DNA of 64,000 bases from the NCBI GenBank assembly GCA_963801715.1, contig CAWDGB010000004.1, positions 1 through 64,000 of the forward strand, written 5' to 3'. The position numbers and the translations under genes were made by a program. Below, piece by piece: positions 26,956-36,623 of this stretch (position 1 is the first letter of the stretch; each line of letters starts with the position of its first letter). The notes beneath the pieces are model-generated. The model made no database searches, was not told where the DNA came from, and saw only the letters and a program-made list of their open reading frames with translations. Origin of the DNA: CAVVJA01 sp963801715 (GTDB lineage: Bacteria; Actinomycetota; Actinomycetes; Mycobacteriales; Jatrophihabitantaceae).

Positions 26956-28449
26956 ATGGTGACACCCGACCGACCCCAACGCGTGCTCCCGTCGGTAGCC
27001 GCGGTCACGACCGCGCCCGGATTCGTATTCCGAAACGCGACCGTCGTGAGCGGCGATCTAGGGATCGGCACTCGCGAGGACACCGACGTGCTCGTCGTCG
27101 GCGACTCGATCGCAGACGTCGGGAGATCTTTGAATGTGCCCGAAGGCACCGTGGAGATCGACTCCCGCGGCGGCATCGTGATGCCCGGCATGATCGACAC
27201 CCACCGACACATGTGGCAATCGGTCATGCGCGGCTTCGGGGCTGACTGGACGCTCACGAACTACTTCTACTTCTATTACCTGGAGTGGGGTCACGCGTTC
27301 CGGCCCGAAGAGGTCTACGCGGGCAACCTCCTCGCCGGGCTCGACTCCCTCGACGCCGGCGTGACGACCACGCTGGACTGGTCGCACGGCCTGCGGACGA
27401 CCGACCACGCCGAAGCCGCAGTCGATGCTCTCGAGCGGCTCGACGGCCGATACGTCTTCGCGTACGGCAACCTGTCCGAGGGGCCATGGGAGTGGTCGAC
27501 ACGCCCCGAGTTCAAGGACTTCGTGCGCCGGCGTCTCGATGGTCGGGGCGACATGCTGCGCTGGCAGATGGCCTTCGACGTTCCTGGCGATCCAACGTTT
27601 CCCGAGGGACCGGCCTTCGCCGTGGCCCGCGAGCTGGACACGAGGGTGACCACACACAGCGGAGTGTGGGGCGTCACGTCGGACCAGAGCATCCAGCTGA
27701 TCGCTGAACACGGGTATCTCACCGACCGAGTAACCCACGTGCATGTATCGAGCCTGAACGAGGATTCCTACCAACGCATCGCCGCATCGGGCGCCCATGC
27801 CTCCGTGGCGACCGAGAGCGAGTGCAGTGCCGGCCAGGGCTACTCGCCGACGGCGCGGCTGCGCAAGTACGGGATCCCGATCTCGCTGTCGGTCGACACG
27901 AGTTCGTGGTGGTCAGGGGACATGTTCTCGGCGATGCGCGCGACGCTGAACCTCGACCGGGCCCGCGAGCACCTCGAAGCTCACCGCGAGGGGCGCACCG
28001 TCATGAACCTGGCGCTGCGCGCCGACCAGGTGCTGTATTACGCCACCATGGGCGGCGCGACTGCCCTCGGGCTGGACAGCATCGTCGGCACTATCACGGT
28101 GGGCAAGAAGGCAGACCTCGTGCTGATCCTTAACGACGACTCGCCGACAATGTTTCCCATCCTCTACCCGGAAGGTCACCTGGTGTACCAGGCCGGTCGC
28201 GGGGACGTGCACACAGTGCTCGTCAACGGCCGGGCGGTCAAGTACAACCACCGCCTGCTCGCTACCGACCGGGTGGAAGAGGCGCGCCGGTTGTCCGCCG
28301 CGTCGATCGAGCACGTTCGCGGCGTCCTGGGCGAAGAGGCGTGGGACGCGAAGATGCACCCCGAGCAGCCGGAGGAAGATCGCCTCGCCAATCCGTACCA
28401 GTACTCGGACTTTGGCGGCGCGGGAGTCGAGGCACGCGAGGAGACCTGA
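26956..28449 (+). CDS. Amidohydrolase superfamily deaminase-like protein
   Basis: A 497-residue metal hydrolase of the cytosine/guanine deaminase-TrzA/AtzB group. The composite barrel begins FVFRNATVVSGDLG; the metal motif HxH is in GMIDTHRHMWQSVM, another His in VTTHSGVWG, then VTHVHVSSLNEDSY, and a C-terminal ATMGGATALGLDSIVGTI ... GKKADLVLI. The last metal Asp is probably in LSVDTSSWWSGD. ATG 26956 follows AGGAG at seven bases. It may remove an amino or alkylamino group from an N-heterocycle or aryl amine before ring cleavage; the substrate is not readable. Confidence 0.82.
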   Translation: MVTPDRPQRVLPSVAAVTTAPGFVFRNATVVSGDLGIGTREDTDVLVVGDSIADVGRSLNVPEGTVEIDSRGGIVMPGMIDTHRHMWQSVMRGFGADWTLTNYFYFYYLEWGHAFRPEEVYAGNLLAGLDSLDAGVTTTLDWSHGLRTTDHAEAAVDALERLDGRYVFAYGNLSEGPWEWSTRPEFKDFVRRRLDGRGDMLRWQMAFDVPGDPTFPEGPAFAVARELDTRVTTHSGVWGVTSDQSIQLIAEHGYLTDRVTHVHVSSLNEDSYQRIAASGAHASVATESECSAGQGYSPTARLRKYGIPISLSVDTSSWWSGDMFSAMRATLNLDRAREHLEAHREGRTVMNLALRADQVLYYATMGGATALGLDSIVGTITVGKKADLVLILNDDSPTMFPILYPEGHLVYQAGRGDVHTVLVNGRAVKYNHRLLATDRVEEARRLSAASIEHVRGVLGEEAWDAKMHPEQPEEDRLANPYQYSDFGGAGVEAREET

Positions 28450-28476
28450 GCGCGCGCTTACTCCGGGGCAGCGGCC

Positions 28477-28839
28477 TCAGGTGCTGATGTCCGGGTACGG
28501 GAGCGCAAAGTGCTTGAGCTTCGCCGCGTAGTCGAGCTGCATCGCCAACGGCTCGCTGTGATCGCGTTCGAACATGGCGATCCAGAGCGTTAGCGTGAGG
28601 AACGGATGGGCACCCATCTCGAACAGCGCAACGTGGTCGTGCGTGGCCAGCGCCTCACGTTCGGCCTCCGTAAAGGCGAGCCAGGTCGACGCCTCGCCCG
28701 CGACGCAGTTCAGGATCTGGGTCGCTCGCTCGGCCTCCCACCACGCCACGGTCCCGGCTGGATCCGCACGGTAACGCTCGACGAGGTCGGGGTCGCGGTC
28801 AACCGTGAACAAGAACTTGTTCACCAGGTACTTGCTCAT
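28477..28839 (-). CDS. Extradiol dioxygenase LigA-like small subunit
   Basis: A 120-residue all-helical protein matching the small alpha subunit of protocatechuate 4,5-dioxygenase-type enzymes (VNKFLFTVDRDPDLVERYRA, LALATHDHVALFEMGAHPF-like region, TLWIAMFERD). It would close over the active site of LigB. It lies 67 bases downstream of the ligB-like gene on the same strand and is probably co-transcribed with it. Confidence 0.85.
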   Translation of the reverse strand: MSKYLVNKFLFTVDRDPDLVERYRADPAGTVAWWEAERATQILNCVAGEASTWLAFTEAEREALATHDHVALFEMGAHPFLTLTLWIAMFERDHSEPLAMQLDYAAKLKHFALPYPDIST

Positions 28840-28906
28840 TCCTTTACCTCTTCGCGCGAGCGCACATGGACCCCACGAAAACGCAGCGCCTGCGATGCTC
28901 GCTCAC

Positions 28907-29767
28907 TCACGCCCTTACTCCGTTCGGGTACCAGGTGAAATAGGCCTCCATCGTGTGGAACAGATCGAGGTTGTCGGCGTAGTCGGCCTTGTGGTAACCC
29001 GCGAGCCCCATCATCAGCATGAAGTCCATAAACCCATGGGTGGCATTGCCCGGCGCGTGCAAGCTGTCCAACGTCACCTCCGACAGGCAGCCGTCGATGT
29101 CGCCGTTGGCGATCCATTCAACGGCCTTGGCATCGAACTCCGGATCGGGGCCGTGCGGGCCGAACTGACGGGGGCCGCCGAGCTCCAACGAGAGGTGGCC
29201 GGTGCCCACCACCGCGACTCGCAGGTCAGACGGCCACGCGTCGACCAGCTCACGCAGAGTCCGGCCGAGCTTTACGAACCGCTCCGGGCGAGGCAGCGGT
29301 GGCGCAAAGATGTTGGTGTAGATCGGCACGATCGGAAGGTCGTTTTGCGGGCGGACGGTGATGATCGGGCAGGTGATCGAGTGGTCGACTCGCAGCTCGT
29401 TCGAGAACGCCATATCGAACTCGCGGTCCAGAGCCTCCCGCAGGATGTAGCCCGACAGCTCCTCATGCCCCTTCAGCACGAGCCGCGGTAGCCCGAACTC
29501 GCGTTCCTCGTTGTAGTAGTTACCGTCGTAGTACGGCGCTTTGCCGACGAGGAACTGTGGCATGTTGTCCAGCCACAGCTGGTGGAAGTGGTCCGAACCG
29601 ACCATTACCAGGACGTCCGGGCGGGCTGCGGCGAGCGTCGCGCGATATGCCTCCACCTTCCGAACCCACTCGGCGGCGAACGGCGGCGCTTCGTCCGGCG
29701 GCAGCTGGCTGGTCTGGTAGAAGAACGGATGGTGTGTAGTCGCCAGGATTGCCACGAGCTTGGCCAC
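28907..29767 (-). CDS. Extradiol dioxygenase LigB-like catalytic subunit
   Basis: A 286-residue class III Fe(II) extradiol dioxygenase. The N-terminal ILATTHHPFF carries a metal His, GSDHFHQLWLDNMPQFLVGK is the family core, and RVDHSITCPIITVRPQNDLP and VVGTGHLSLELGGPR hold further conserved His. The pair with LigA suggests ring opening of protocatechuate, gallate or a related catechol at the 4,5 position. The exact ring substrate is unknown. It is divergent from the CoA-transferase gene; a hairpin element lies between them. Confidence 0.88.
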   Translation of the reverse strand: MAKLVAILATTHHPFFYQTSQLPPDEAPPFAAEWVRKVEAYRATLAAARPDVLVMVGSDHFHQLWLDNMPQFLVGKAPYYDGNYYNEEREFGLPRLVLKGHEELSGYILREALDREFDMAFSNELRVDHSITCPIITVRPQNDLPIVPIYTNIFAPPLPRPERFVKLGRTLRELVDAWPSDLRVAVVGTGHLSLELGGPRQFGPHGPDPEFDAKAVEWIANGDIDGCLSEVTLDSLHAPGNATHGFMDFMLMMGLAGYHKADYADNLDLFHTMEAYFTWYPNGVRA

Positions 29768-29844
29768 GTGCTGCTCCCTCTACTTGCTCACATCGGCGCG
29801 ATTTCGACGGTAGGACCGCCCGCCAAATTCCCTCATCGCGCTGA

Positions 29845-29886
29845 TGATCTTGGACTTGTTGCTACCAGAGCAAAAGGCCAAGATCA
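29845..29886. repeat. Intergenic hairpin element, copy 3
   Basis: Arms TGATCTTGGACTT (29845-29857) and AAGGCCAAGATCA (29874-29886) pair with one mismatch; an inner TTGCT/AGCAA stem caps the loop. It lies between two divergently transcribed genes, so it is not at the 3' end of either. Confidence 0.8.
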
Positions 29887-29980
29887 CGATCGCCGTCGAC
29901 TCTATACAGATTAGGCGGCTCGCACCGAGGCATCGCTCTACGCTGGACCTTTGTCCGCCCGACGGTTAGGAGCAGCGACT

Positions 29981-31189
29981 GTGACCGCACCACCGCGGCA
30001 GACCACCGGCACGGGACCGCTCTCGGGACTCATCGTGGCCGACTTCTCGCGCGTCCTCGCCGGGCCTTATTGCACGATGCTTCTTGCGGACCTTGGTGCC
30101 GACGTGATCAAGGTCGAGTCCCCGGCCGGCGATGACACCCGGCACTGGATACCGCCGCTGCGCGGCGAACTCGGGACCTACTATGCGGCGATCAATCGAA
30201 ACAAGCGCTCCATCGCACTCGACCTCGCGGACGACGCCGACCTCGCAACCGCTCACGAGCTCTCCGCCCGAGCGGACGTGATGATCGAGAACTTCCGGCC
30301 CGGCGCACTGCGCCGGTTCGGGCTGGACTACGCATCGGTCGCAGCCCGCAACCCGACTGTCATCTACAGCTCGATTAGCGGCTTCGGGTCGGGCCAGGGC
30401 GCCGCACTTCCCGGCTACGACCTGCTGGTACAGGGGGTGTCCGGCCTGATGAGCCTGACCGGATCGCCGGACGGTCCGCCGTATCGCGCGGGCATCAGCG
30501 CTTTCGACGTGATGACCGGGCTGCACTCGGCGATGGGCATTCTGGCCGCGTTGCACTACCGCGACAACACCGGCACCGGGCAGCACATCGAGGCGAGCCT
30601 GCTGGCGTCGGCGCTGTCGGCGATGGTCAATCAGACCTCGGCGTACGTCGCCGGCAACGTTGTGCCGCATCGCATGGGCAACTCGCACCCGTCGCTGTTC
30701 CCGTACGAGCCGTTACCTACCGCGGACGGCGAGATCATCGTGATCGCCGGCAACGACCGGCAGTTCCGCACGCTCGCCGCGGCCCTCGGGATCGCGCAGG
30801 TTGCCGACGATCCGCGGTTCGCGACCGTCCACCAGCGGAACGTCAATCGAGAGCAGCTGCGCCCACTGTTGATCGCCTGCCTGGAGACCAAGTCGGCGCA
30901 GGAGTGGTTCGATGTGCTCAGTGCGGCGGGCATTCCGTGCGGTCCGATCAACGACGTTCGCGGCGGCATCGAACTCGCTACCGAACTGGGACTCGAACCA
31001 GTCGCACTGGCCGGCGATGTGCCGACCGTCAGGCACCCCCTCCGGTTCTCCCAGACCCCGCCTCGCTATGACTTACCGCCACCGGCCCTAGACGAACACG
31101 GCGAGGAGATCCGGGCTTGGCTCGGCCAACCGGCGGCCCACCTCCGCACCCTGGGTGCGGCCGACTCGGCGCCCGTGCCGTCTGCCTGA
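29981..31189 (+). CDS. CaiB/BaiF family (class III) CoA-transferase
   Basis: A 402-residue family III CoA-transferase, which moves CoA between carboxylic acids through an Asp-bound intermediate. It shows LIVADFSRVLAGPYCTMLLA, DVIKVESPAGDDTRHW, NKRSIALDLAD, IENFRPGALRRFGLDY and the catalytic Asp176 in GISAFDVMTGLHSAMGILAA. GTG 29981 follows AGGAG at eight bases. The next gene encodes a citryl-CoA-lyase-like protein, so the two may form an activate-and-cleave pair for the acid made by the LigAB branch (inference). Confidence 0.9.
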   Translation: MTAPPRQTTGTGPLSGLIVADFSRVLAGPYCTMLLADLGADVIKVESPAGDDTRHWIPPLRGELGTYYAAINRNKRSIALDLADDADLATAHELSARADVMIENFRPGALRRFGLDYASVAARNPTVIYSSISGFGSGQGAALPGYDLLVQGVSGLMSLTGSPDGPPYRAGISAFDVMTGLHSAMGILAALHYRDNTGTGQHIEASLLASALSAMVNQTSAYVAGNVVPHRMGNSHPSLFPYEPLPTADGEIIVIAGNDRQFRTLAAALGIAQVADDPRFATVHQRNVNREQLRPLLIACLETKSAQEWFDVLSAAGIPCGPINDVRGGIELATELGLEPVALAGDVPTVRHPLRFSQTPPRYDLPPPALDEHGEEIRAWLGQPAAHLRTLGAADSAPVPSA

Positions 31190-31234
31190 CGCAGACGAGC
31201 TAGTGTCCCGCATCCACGTCCGAGAAGGGGCATC

Positions 31235-32023
31235 GTGACCGACCTGCAGTTCCCCACTTCGCTCGGCATCTCGACCCCGGACACCATCACGCTGCTCGGT
31301 CGCGATCTGCCGGGCGAGCTGCTCGGCAAGGTCAGCTTCGGCGAGCTGGCCTACTGGCTGATCACCCTGCGGCCGCCGTCCCCGGGCCAAGCTCACGTGT
31401 TCGACGCCGTTCTCGTCGCGCTCGCCGACCACGGATTCACCCCAACGGCCATCGCCGCGCGGCTCACCTACCTCAGTGCGCCAGACGCGATCCAAGGCGC
31501 GCTCGCCGCCGGGCTGCTGGGCGGCGGCTCGCGATTCCTCGGCGTCAGCGAGGACACCGGCGCGTTCCTCGCCGGCGCGCTGGCCACCGTCGACACCTTG
31601 CCCGGCGACGACGCGGGCTGGGACGCGCTCGCGGCCGCAGCTGTCCAGGCCCGGCGGGACGCCGGCAGTTACGTCCCGGGGCTTGGCCATCACCTGCACA
31701 AGTCCGGCGACCCACGCACCGGCGTGATCATCGAGATCGCGCGCGAGGAAGGGCAGTACGGCCCGCACCTGGCACTGTTCGAAGCGGTGGGCCGGGTCGC
31801 GCCCGTTGTGCTGGGCCGGTCGCTGCCACTCAACGGCGCCGGCGCGTGCGGCGCGGCCCTCGCCGATATCGGCATTCCGCTCGCCCTGCTGCGCGGCGTC
31901 GTGCTGCTCGCGCGCTGTGCCGGGCTGCTCGGTCAGCTCGCCGAGGAAATGCGCAACCCGATCGCGAACGACATCTTCCGCACCGTCGAGTCACACGCCG
32001 TGTACGTCGAACCGCAGTACTGA
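31235..32023 (+). CDS. Citryl-CoA lyase-like (citrate synthase family) protein
   Basis: A 262-residue member of the citrate synthase fold in its short lyase form: DTITLLGRDLPGELLGKVSF, LSAPDAIQGALAAGLLGGGS, SYVPGLGHHLHKSGDPRT (with the family's active His) and LPLNGAGACGAALADIGIP. Full citrate synthases have about 370-430 residues; this size fits citryl-CoA lyases, which split a citrate-like acyl-CoA. GTG 31235 starts it, 45 bases after the CoA-transferase. It would release acetyl-CoA or a similar CoA ester plus an oxoacid. The true substrate is unknown. Confidence 0.85.
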   Translation: MTDLQFPTSLGISTPDTITLLGRDLPGELLGKVSFGELAYWLITLRPPSPGQAHVFDAVLVALADHGFTPTAIAARLTYLSAPDAIQGALAAGLLGGGSRFLGVSEDTGAFLAGALATVDTLPGDDAGWDALAAAAVQARRDAGSYVPGLGHHLHKSGDPRTGVIIEIAREEGQYGPHLALFEAVGRVAPVVLGRSLPLNGAGACGAALADIGIPLALLRGVVLLARCAGLLGQLAEEMRNPIANDIFRTVESHAVYVEPQY

Positions 32024-32301
32024 CGAGCCGACGCACTCTGTCTCGACGCGATCCGAGGGCCTTCATGGCGATTCGCGTGTTAGAACGCATTTTAACGGTC
32101 TGTTAACGGCGCGGCTTTTAGGGTCTTTGACAGCAAGTGGCTCGTCTGGGTCACTCGGCGGTCTTGGGAGCTTCCCGTGGATGGTCTGCCGGATCCGTAT
32201 CGAGAACGGCAGCTAACGCACAAGCGCGCGATCGACCGGCCCGCGCGCCGACCCAACATTTCATCAGCCGGCAGGTCTGGTCTCCCTAGAGGGGGTTCTC
32301 G

Positions 32302-34609
32302 ATGACACGTGTGCGTTTACGCAGACACCGGATCGTCAACAGGCGGCACGCGGTAGTGGCTGTACTTGCGCTCACCGCCAGCCTGCTGGTTGGTGGTCTC
32401 GCCGCGAGTAACGCGACGAGCGCCCCAGGTGGGCCGCCGGTCGAGGCAAAGGTGAACGCCCTTCTCGCGAAAATGACGCTCGAGGAGAAGCTCGAGCAGA
32501 TGCAGCTACTCGCTGACTTCCAGGCGACCCCCGCAGAGGCGCAGAAGGGCATAGGTGGAGTCTTCAGCCTCACCGACCCGCAGAAGATCAATCAGCTGCA
32601 GCATGTCGCCGTGGAGCAGTCCAGGTTGCATATTCCGATCCTGTTCGCCTTCGACACCATCCACGGATTCCGGACCGTGTTCCCGATTCCGCTCGGTGAG
32701 GCGAGCAGCTTCGATCCAGGAGTTGCGAACGCCGACGCCACCTTCGGAGCGCGGGAAACGGCTGCAACCGGTATCAAGCAGGTCTACAGCCCCATGGTCG
32801 ACGTCTCGCACGACCCGCGGTGGGGACGCATTGCCGAAGCCTCGGGCGAGGACCCGTACCTCGGATCGGTCATGGCGGCGGCGAAGGTGCACGGCGATCA
32901 GGGCGCTAGTTACAGCGCTGCCGACAAGGTGGTCGCGAGCGTCAAGCACCTTGCCGCGTACGGCCAGCCCGAAGGCGGCCGGGAGTACAACACGACCGAC
33001 ATGTCGACGCAGCTCCTGTACAACCTGTACCTGCCGCCGTACAAGGCGGCGGTCGACGCAGGCGTGGGCACCGCGATGTGCTCGTTCAACGCGATCAACG
33101 GCGTACCTGGTTGCGCAAACCAGCGAGACCGAGACCGACATCTTGAGGAATCAGTGGGGCTTCGACGGGTTCGTGGAAAGTGACTACACCGCGGTGGCCG
33201 AGCTACGGGCCTGCCCACCGGTGAACCCGAACAGTGGGCCGTGCGGTCACGGCGTGGCCGCGGACGGCCCGCAGGCTGCTCAGTTGGCGATCAATGCCGG
33301 CACGAACATGGAGATGGTCAGCACCAACTTTGTCGACTTCGGCAAGCAGCTCCTCGCCCAGGGCCAGATCACTCTGCCAGAGATCAACGATGCCGTGCGG
33401 GCCATCCTGCGCGTCAAGTTCCGCGCCGGGCTGTTCGAGCACCCGTACGTCGACCCTTCGAAGGCAGACGCGGCGCAGTTGCTGCCCGACGCCGTAGCGG
33501 CGGAGCGATCGGCGGCGAGCAAGTCGATGGTGTTGCTCAAGAACGACAACAGCACGCTGCCACTCGATGCGACCAAGTCTGTCGCCGTGATCGGCCCGCT
33601 CGGCGACGACCAGCACGACATGCTCGGTCCATGGTGGGGCACCGGCCGGGACGAGGACGCGGTGAGCCTGTACACCGGCATCAAGGCGCAGGACCCGAAC
33701 ACGACGTTCGTGAAGGCCTGCGCCCTGCCGAACACGGAACCTCCGCAGTACAACCCCGCGGATGACTGCCCGGTAGGCCCCGGGTTCGACCAGGCCGTGG
33801 CTGCGGCCCAATCGGCCGACCAGATCGTGCTGGCGCTCGGCGAGACCCGGGAGATGAGTGGCGAGGCCACGTCGCGCAGCAACATCGACCTGCCCGGCCA
33901 GGAGCAGGAGCTGATCAACCGGATCGCGGCGCTCGGCAAGCCGTTCACCGTCGTGCTGTTCAACGGCCGCCCGCTGACTCTGACCAACGTCGCGGCCAAG
34001 TCGCCGGCCATCCTCGAGGCGTGGTTCCCGGGCGTACAGGCCGGCAACGCGACGGCCGACGTACTGTTCGGCAAGGTCAATCCCGGCGGCAAGCTGCCGG
34101 TGTCCTTCCCGGTCAACATCGGACAAGTGCCGATTTACTACAACCACGAGCCCACCGGTCGCCCGTGCGACATCACGTCCAAGTACAACTCGCGCTACCG
34201 CGACCTGACCACGTGCGACCCGCTGTACTCGTTCGGATATGGGCTGAGTTACACCACCTTCAGTGTCTCCAACCTGCAGCTCAGCTCCGCGACGATGTCG
34301 TCGCGCGGCAGCGTCAAGGCGACGGTGAATGTCACGAATACCGGCAGTCGCGCCGGTGACGAGGTGGTGCAGCTCTACATCCACGATCCGGTGGCGAGCA
34401 TCTCCCAGCCGGTGCGCCGGCTGCGCAGTTTCGATCGCGTCACTCTGTCACCGGGCCAGACCAAGACGGTCTCGTTCACCCTCGACCGCAACGATGTCGG
34501 CTTCTACGACAACATGGGTAAGTTCGTGGTCGAGCCCGGCCAGATCGATGTCTACGTCGGAGACAGCTCCAAAGCGACCATGACGAAGTCGTTCACGGTC
34601 ACCAGGTAG
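32302..34609 (+). pseudogene. Secreted GH3 beta-glucosidase (BglX-like), frameshifted
   Basis: A family 3 glycoside hydrolase of about 768 residues after repair. A basic start, a hydrophobic stretch (VVAVLALTASLLVGGL) and small residues form a signal peptide. The first domain has FAFDTIHGFRTVFPIPLGEA, DPRWGRIAEASGEDPYL, KHLAAYGQPEGGREYN and the nucleophile Asp294 in GFVESDY; the second has SKSMVLLKNDNSTLPLD and a fibronectin-III-like end (YSFGYGLSYTTF, GDEVVQLYI). One extra base near 33130 breaks the frame, with good conservation either side. It likely trims glucosyl or xylosyl ends of plant glycans. The upstream gap of about 280 bases holds two AACGG-containing TTAAC runs (32085-32110), possibly an operator. 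Confidence 0.88.
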
Positions 34610-34632
34610 CCGAGAAGTAATAGGTTAGGCAA

Positions 34633-34685
34633 TTCGTGATCTTGGACTTGATGCCAAATAGCGGCGTTAAGTCCAAGATCACGAA
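34633..34685. repeat. Intergenic hairpin element, copy 4
   Basis: Perfect 17-base arms, 34633-34649 and 34669-34685, built on CGTGATCTTGGACTT and its complement. It sits between the convergent GH3 and hemerythrin-like genes, where it could end both messages. Confidence 0.85.
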
Positions 34686-34719
34686 AGGGGGTAGTACCGG
34701 ACACGAGCGGGTGCGATCC

Positions 34720-35229
34720 TCAACTGTTGTCGTCTACGTATCTCTTCGGGTCCTTGTCGACGATCGGCACGCCGCTAACGTGTTCTGCCTCGTAGGCGAC
34801 GAACGCCACGGCGATCTTGTGCCGGGTGTCAAGGTCAACGTGCCAGCGAAAATCACGTAACCCTTCGTGCTCCTCCTCGCCCATATGCTCGTCATTGGCC
34901 TTGCGGGCTGCCATGACGCCCTGCCACCAAGCTTCCGACCCGACATCATGGAGCGACGCTGCGCGAATCCCGTCGCGGATGTCGTTATGGTCGCCAATGG
35001 CGTCTACGGTCTCGTCAACCTCGGTATTGTCCTTGAGCCGCTCACCGAGCCTGAGCAGCTCCGGATAGAAATAGACCTCTTCGGCCTCGGCATGCACCTC
35101 GAGCATGGCGGACAAGCGGTTCCACAGCACCCGCAGCGTTTGCGTATCGGTTCGATCGATGTCGTCGATGCGAGCGAACATCCGGCGCTGCTCCTCATGA
35201 TCAGCAAGGATGATCTCTGTGATGTCCAT
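34720..35229 (-). CDS. Hemerythrin (HHE) domain protein
   Basis: A 169-residue four-helix protein with His/Glu metal ligands at hemerythrin spacing: LADHEEQRRMF, LEVHAEAEEVYFYPEL, GDHNDIRDGI and DEHMGEEEHEGLRDF. HHE proteins bind a di-iron site and sense or store O2 or NO, or repair iron centres. It is convergent with the GH3 gene. Confidence 0.9.
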   Translation of the reverse strand: MDITEIILADHEEQRRMFARIDDIDRTDTQTLRVLWNRLSAMLEVHAEAEEVYFYPELLRLGERLKDNTEVDETVDAIGDHNDIRDGIRAASLHDVGSEAWWQGVMAARKANDEHMGEEEHEGLRDFRWHVDLDTRHKIAVAFVAYEAEHVSGVPIVDKDPKRYVDDNS

Positions 35230-35352
35230 GTCGTGTCACCTTTGCACGATGGTCGGGTCGTCCGCAGCGATCCTAAGGCCACTCGAGGACGCGTCGGCGA
35301 AAAGACAGGACGTCCATCACGATGATGATGGCAAGACGATCGGAATCACCGC

Positions 35353-35688
35353 GGGAAGGCAGTCGTCGTTGTAAACAGAGACCTCATCGTCCAAGTTTGG
35401 AATCGTCAGGCGCAGGAACTTTGGGGGTTGCGCGACGACGAAACGGTTGGCGAGCACCTCTTGAGCCTGGATAGTGGCTTGCCCTCCGAGCGCCTCAAGC
35501 CGATGGTTCGAGAGGTCGTGTTCGATGGCGGCCTGGGGCAGGATGCCACGATCGAGGCAGTGAATCGTCGCGGCCGCTCGGTATCGCTAAGGGTGCGCGT
35601 GACCCCGCTGATGTCGGGCGATGAGAATCCGCAGGGTGCGCTCGTCGTTATGGAACCGAGCGAGGCTGATGCGGCAAGTTCTGAATAG
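35353..35688 (+). pseudogene. PAS-domain fragment of a CheB/CheR-type sensor
   Basis: The frame reads VVNRDLIVQVWNRQAQELWG, LRDDETVGEHLLSLDSGLP and EAVNRRGRSVSLRVRVTPL to a stop. This is the PAS domain seen at the end of CheB/CheR fusion proteins and some hybrid sensors (WN..a.eLwGlr.dE..G). No start codon with a ribosome site precedes it, and the methyltransferase/esterase parts are absent. It is probably a truncated tail left by a deletion. Confidence 0.6.
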
Positions 35689-35782
35689 CCTCGCTCGGTG
35701 GCCTTTCCATCTTGCTCGGCGCATCGTGGCGGGTTAACGCCTGGATACCAGACCCGCAGCTGACCGCAGCCCGCCGAGTCTC

Positions 35783-35830
35783 GGTTTCAGTGGGAGCGAG
35801 TGTCGGTTGGGATGTTCCAGCCGGAGCTTC
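35783..35830 (+). repeat. 48-bp direct repeat, copy 1 (apbE 3'-end match)
   Basis: Identical over 48 bases to 37513-37560, which is the end of the apbE gene (last 13 codons, stop and four bases). The intervening 1.7 kb carries an IS256 remnant and an acetyltransferase. The arrangement resembles the left or right attachment site of a small integrated islet. Confidence 0.8.
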
Positions 35831-36196
35831 CTGTCTTGGGTCACGGTTGGTGCATGGCTGGCGGAACACCCGTGTTTCGGGTCCTACCGGGGCCTGAGCC
35901 GGCTGGATTTGCCCACCAAATTGATCTTGAAGTGTTTCCGCTCGCCACGATCGGCAGCGCACTTCGGGCAGCTTGGGGTCCGACGAGTGCACTTACCGTG
36001 ACTCCTCCGGTGGGCTGAGCCCGGGCAGCGGATCGCGCAACTTTGCGCTTGAGTGTCCACGATCTGGCCGTCGCTGCCTAGCTGATCGGGGGAGCGCAGC
36101 ATCCGCCATAGCGGAGCCCACTTGGCGGATATGGGACTTACCGCGGCGACGCCCATTCTTCATTTGTCAACACATATTCCCGATTGAGGAGACGTC
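35831..36196. other. Islet region with no convincing gene
   Basis: Only short open frames without ribosome sites. A minus-strand Cys-containing fragment (RTPSCPKCAADRGERKHF, about 35890-36000) may be part of a lost mobile-element protein, but I cannot name a family. Confidence 0.4.
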
Positions 36197-36385
36197 ATGA
36201 TCAACAGGATTCGCACTCAGCTCAGCCGGCTCCGCGAGGAGGCCAAGCTCCGCCACGCGCTTCGCCAGGCACCGCCCACCGTACGGACCGATCTGTGGGC
36301 TGCCGCTGACCGGTACTCGGGTCGGCGGCCAGCAATCGGCGTGGACCGCATGTCGCACTATCCTCTCGTCCGACACATGAATTGA
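36197..36385 (+). CDS. Small protein of unknown function
   Basis: A 62-residue basic protein (MINRIRTQLSRLREEAKLRH, LRQAPPTVRTDLWAAADRY). ATG 36197 follows GAGGAG at a good distance, which supports translation. The N-terminal half is an amphipathic helix rich in Arg. I do not recognise a family. It lies in the scarred islet between an unassigned stretch and an IS256 remnant. Confidence 0.5.
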   Translation: MINRIRTQLSRLREEAKLRHALRQAPPTVRTDLWAAADRYSGRRPAIGVDRMSHYPLVRHMN

Positions 36386-36431
36386 CCTGGGTTTCGTAGC
36401 GGCTCCGATCCGTGAGGATGGGAGTAGCCCC

Positions 36432-36580
36432 ATGGCCCGCGGCGTGCACGGGGTCCAGCTGGTCATCTCCGACGCGCACACCGGGCTGAAACCCGCCGTC
36501 GGCCTCCACCCTGCTTGGGAGCCGGCTGGCATCGCCGGATCCACTTCGGGCGACCCATGCGCTAGGCACGGCGGGGACCG
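36432..36580 (+). pseudogene. IS256-family transposase remnant
   Basis: One frame gives MARGVHGVQLVISDAHTGLK, the region of the second catalytic Asp (SDaH.GL) in IS256 transposases. The following conserved piece appears in another frame as STLLGSRWHRRIHF, matching LG..WQRC.vHf. The rest of the roughly 400-residue enzyme is missing. It is a decayed insertion sequence. Confidence 0.7.
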
Positions 36581-36623
36581 TCCGTCCGAGGTCCGTGTCG
36601 TCGGCGGATGGCCAGGGAGATGG

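Noticed and set aside
35884..36010. A minus-strand Cys-containing fragment as a transposase gene.
   Set aside because: The stretch is too short and the resemblance too vague to name a family. It is noted only in the islet entry.
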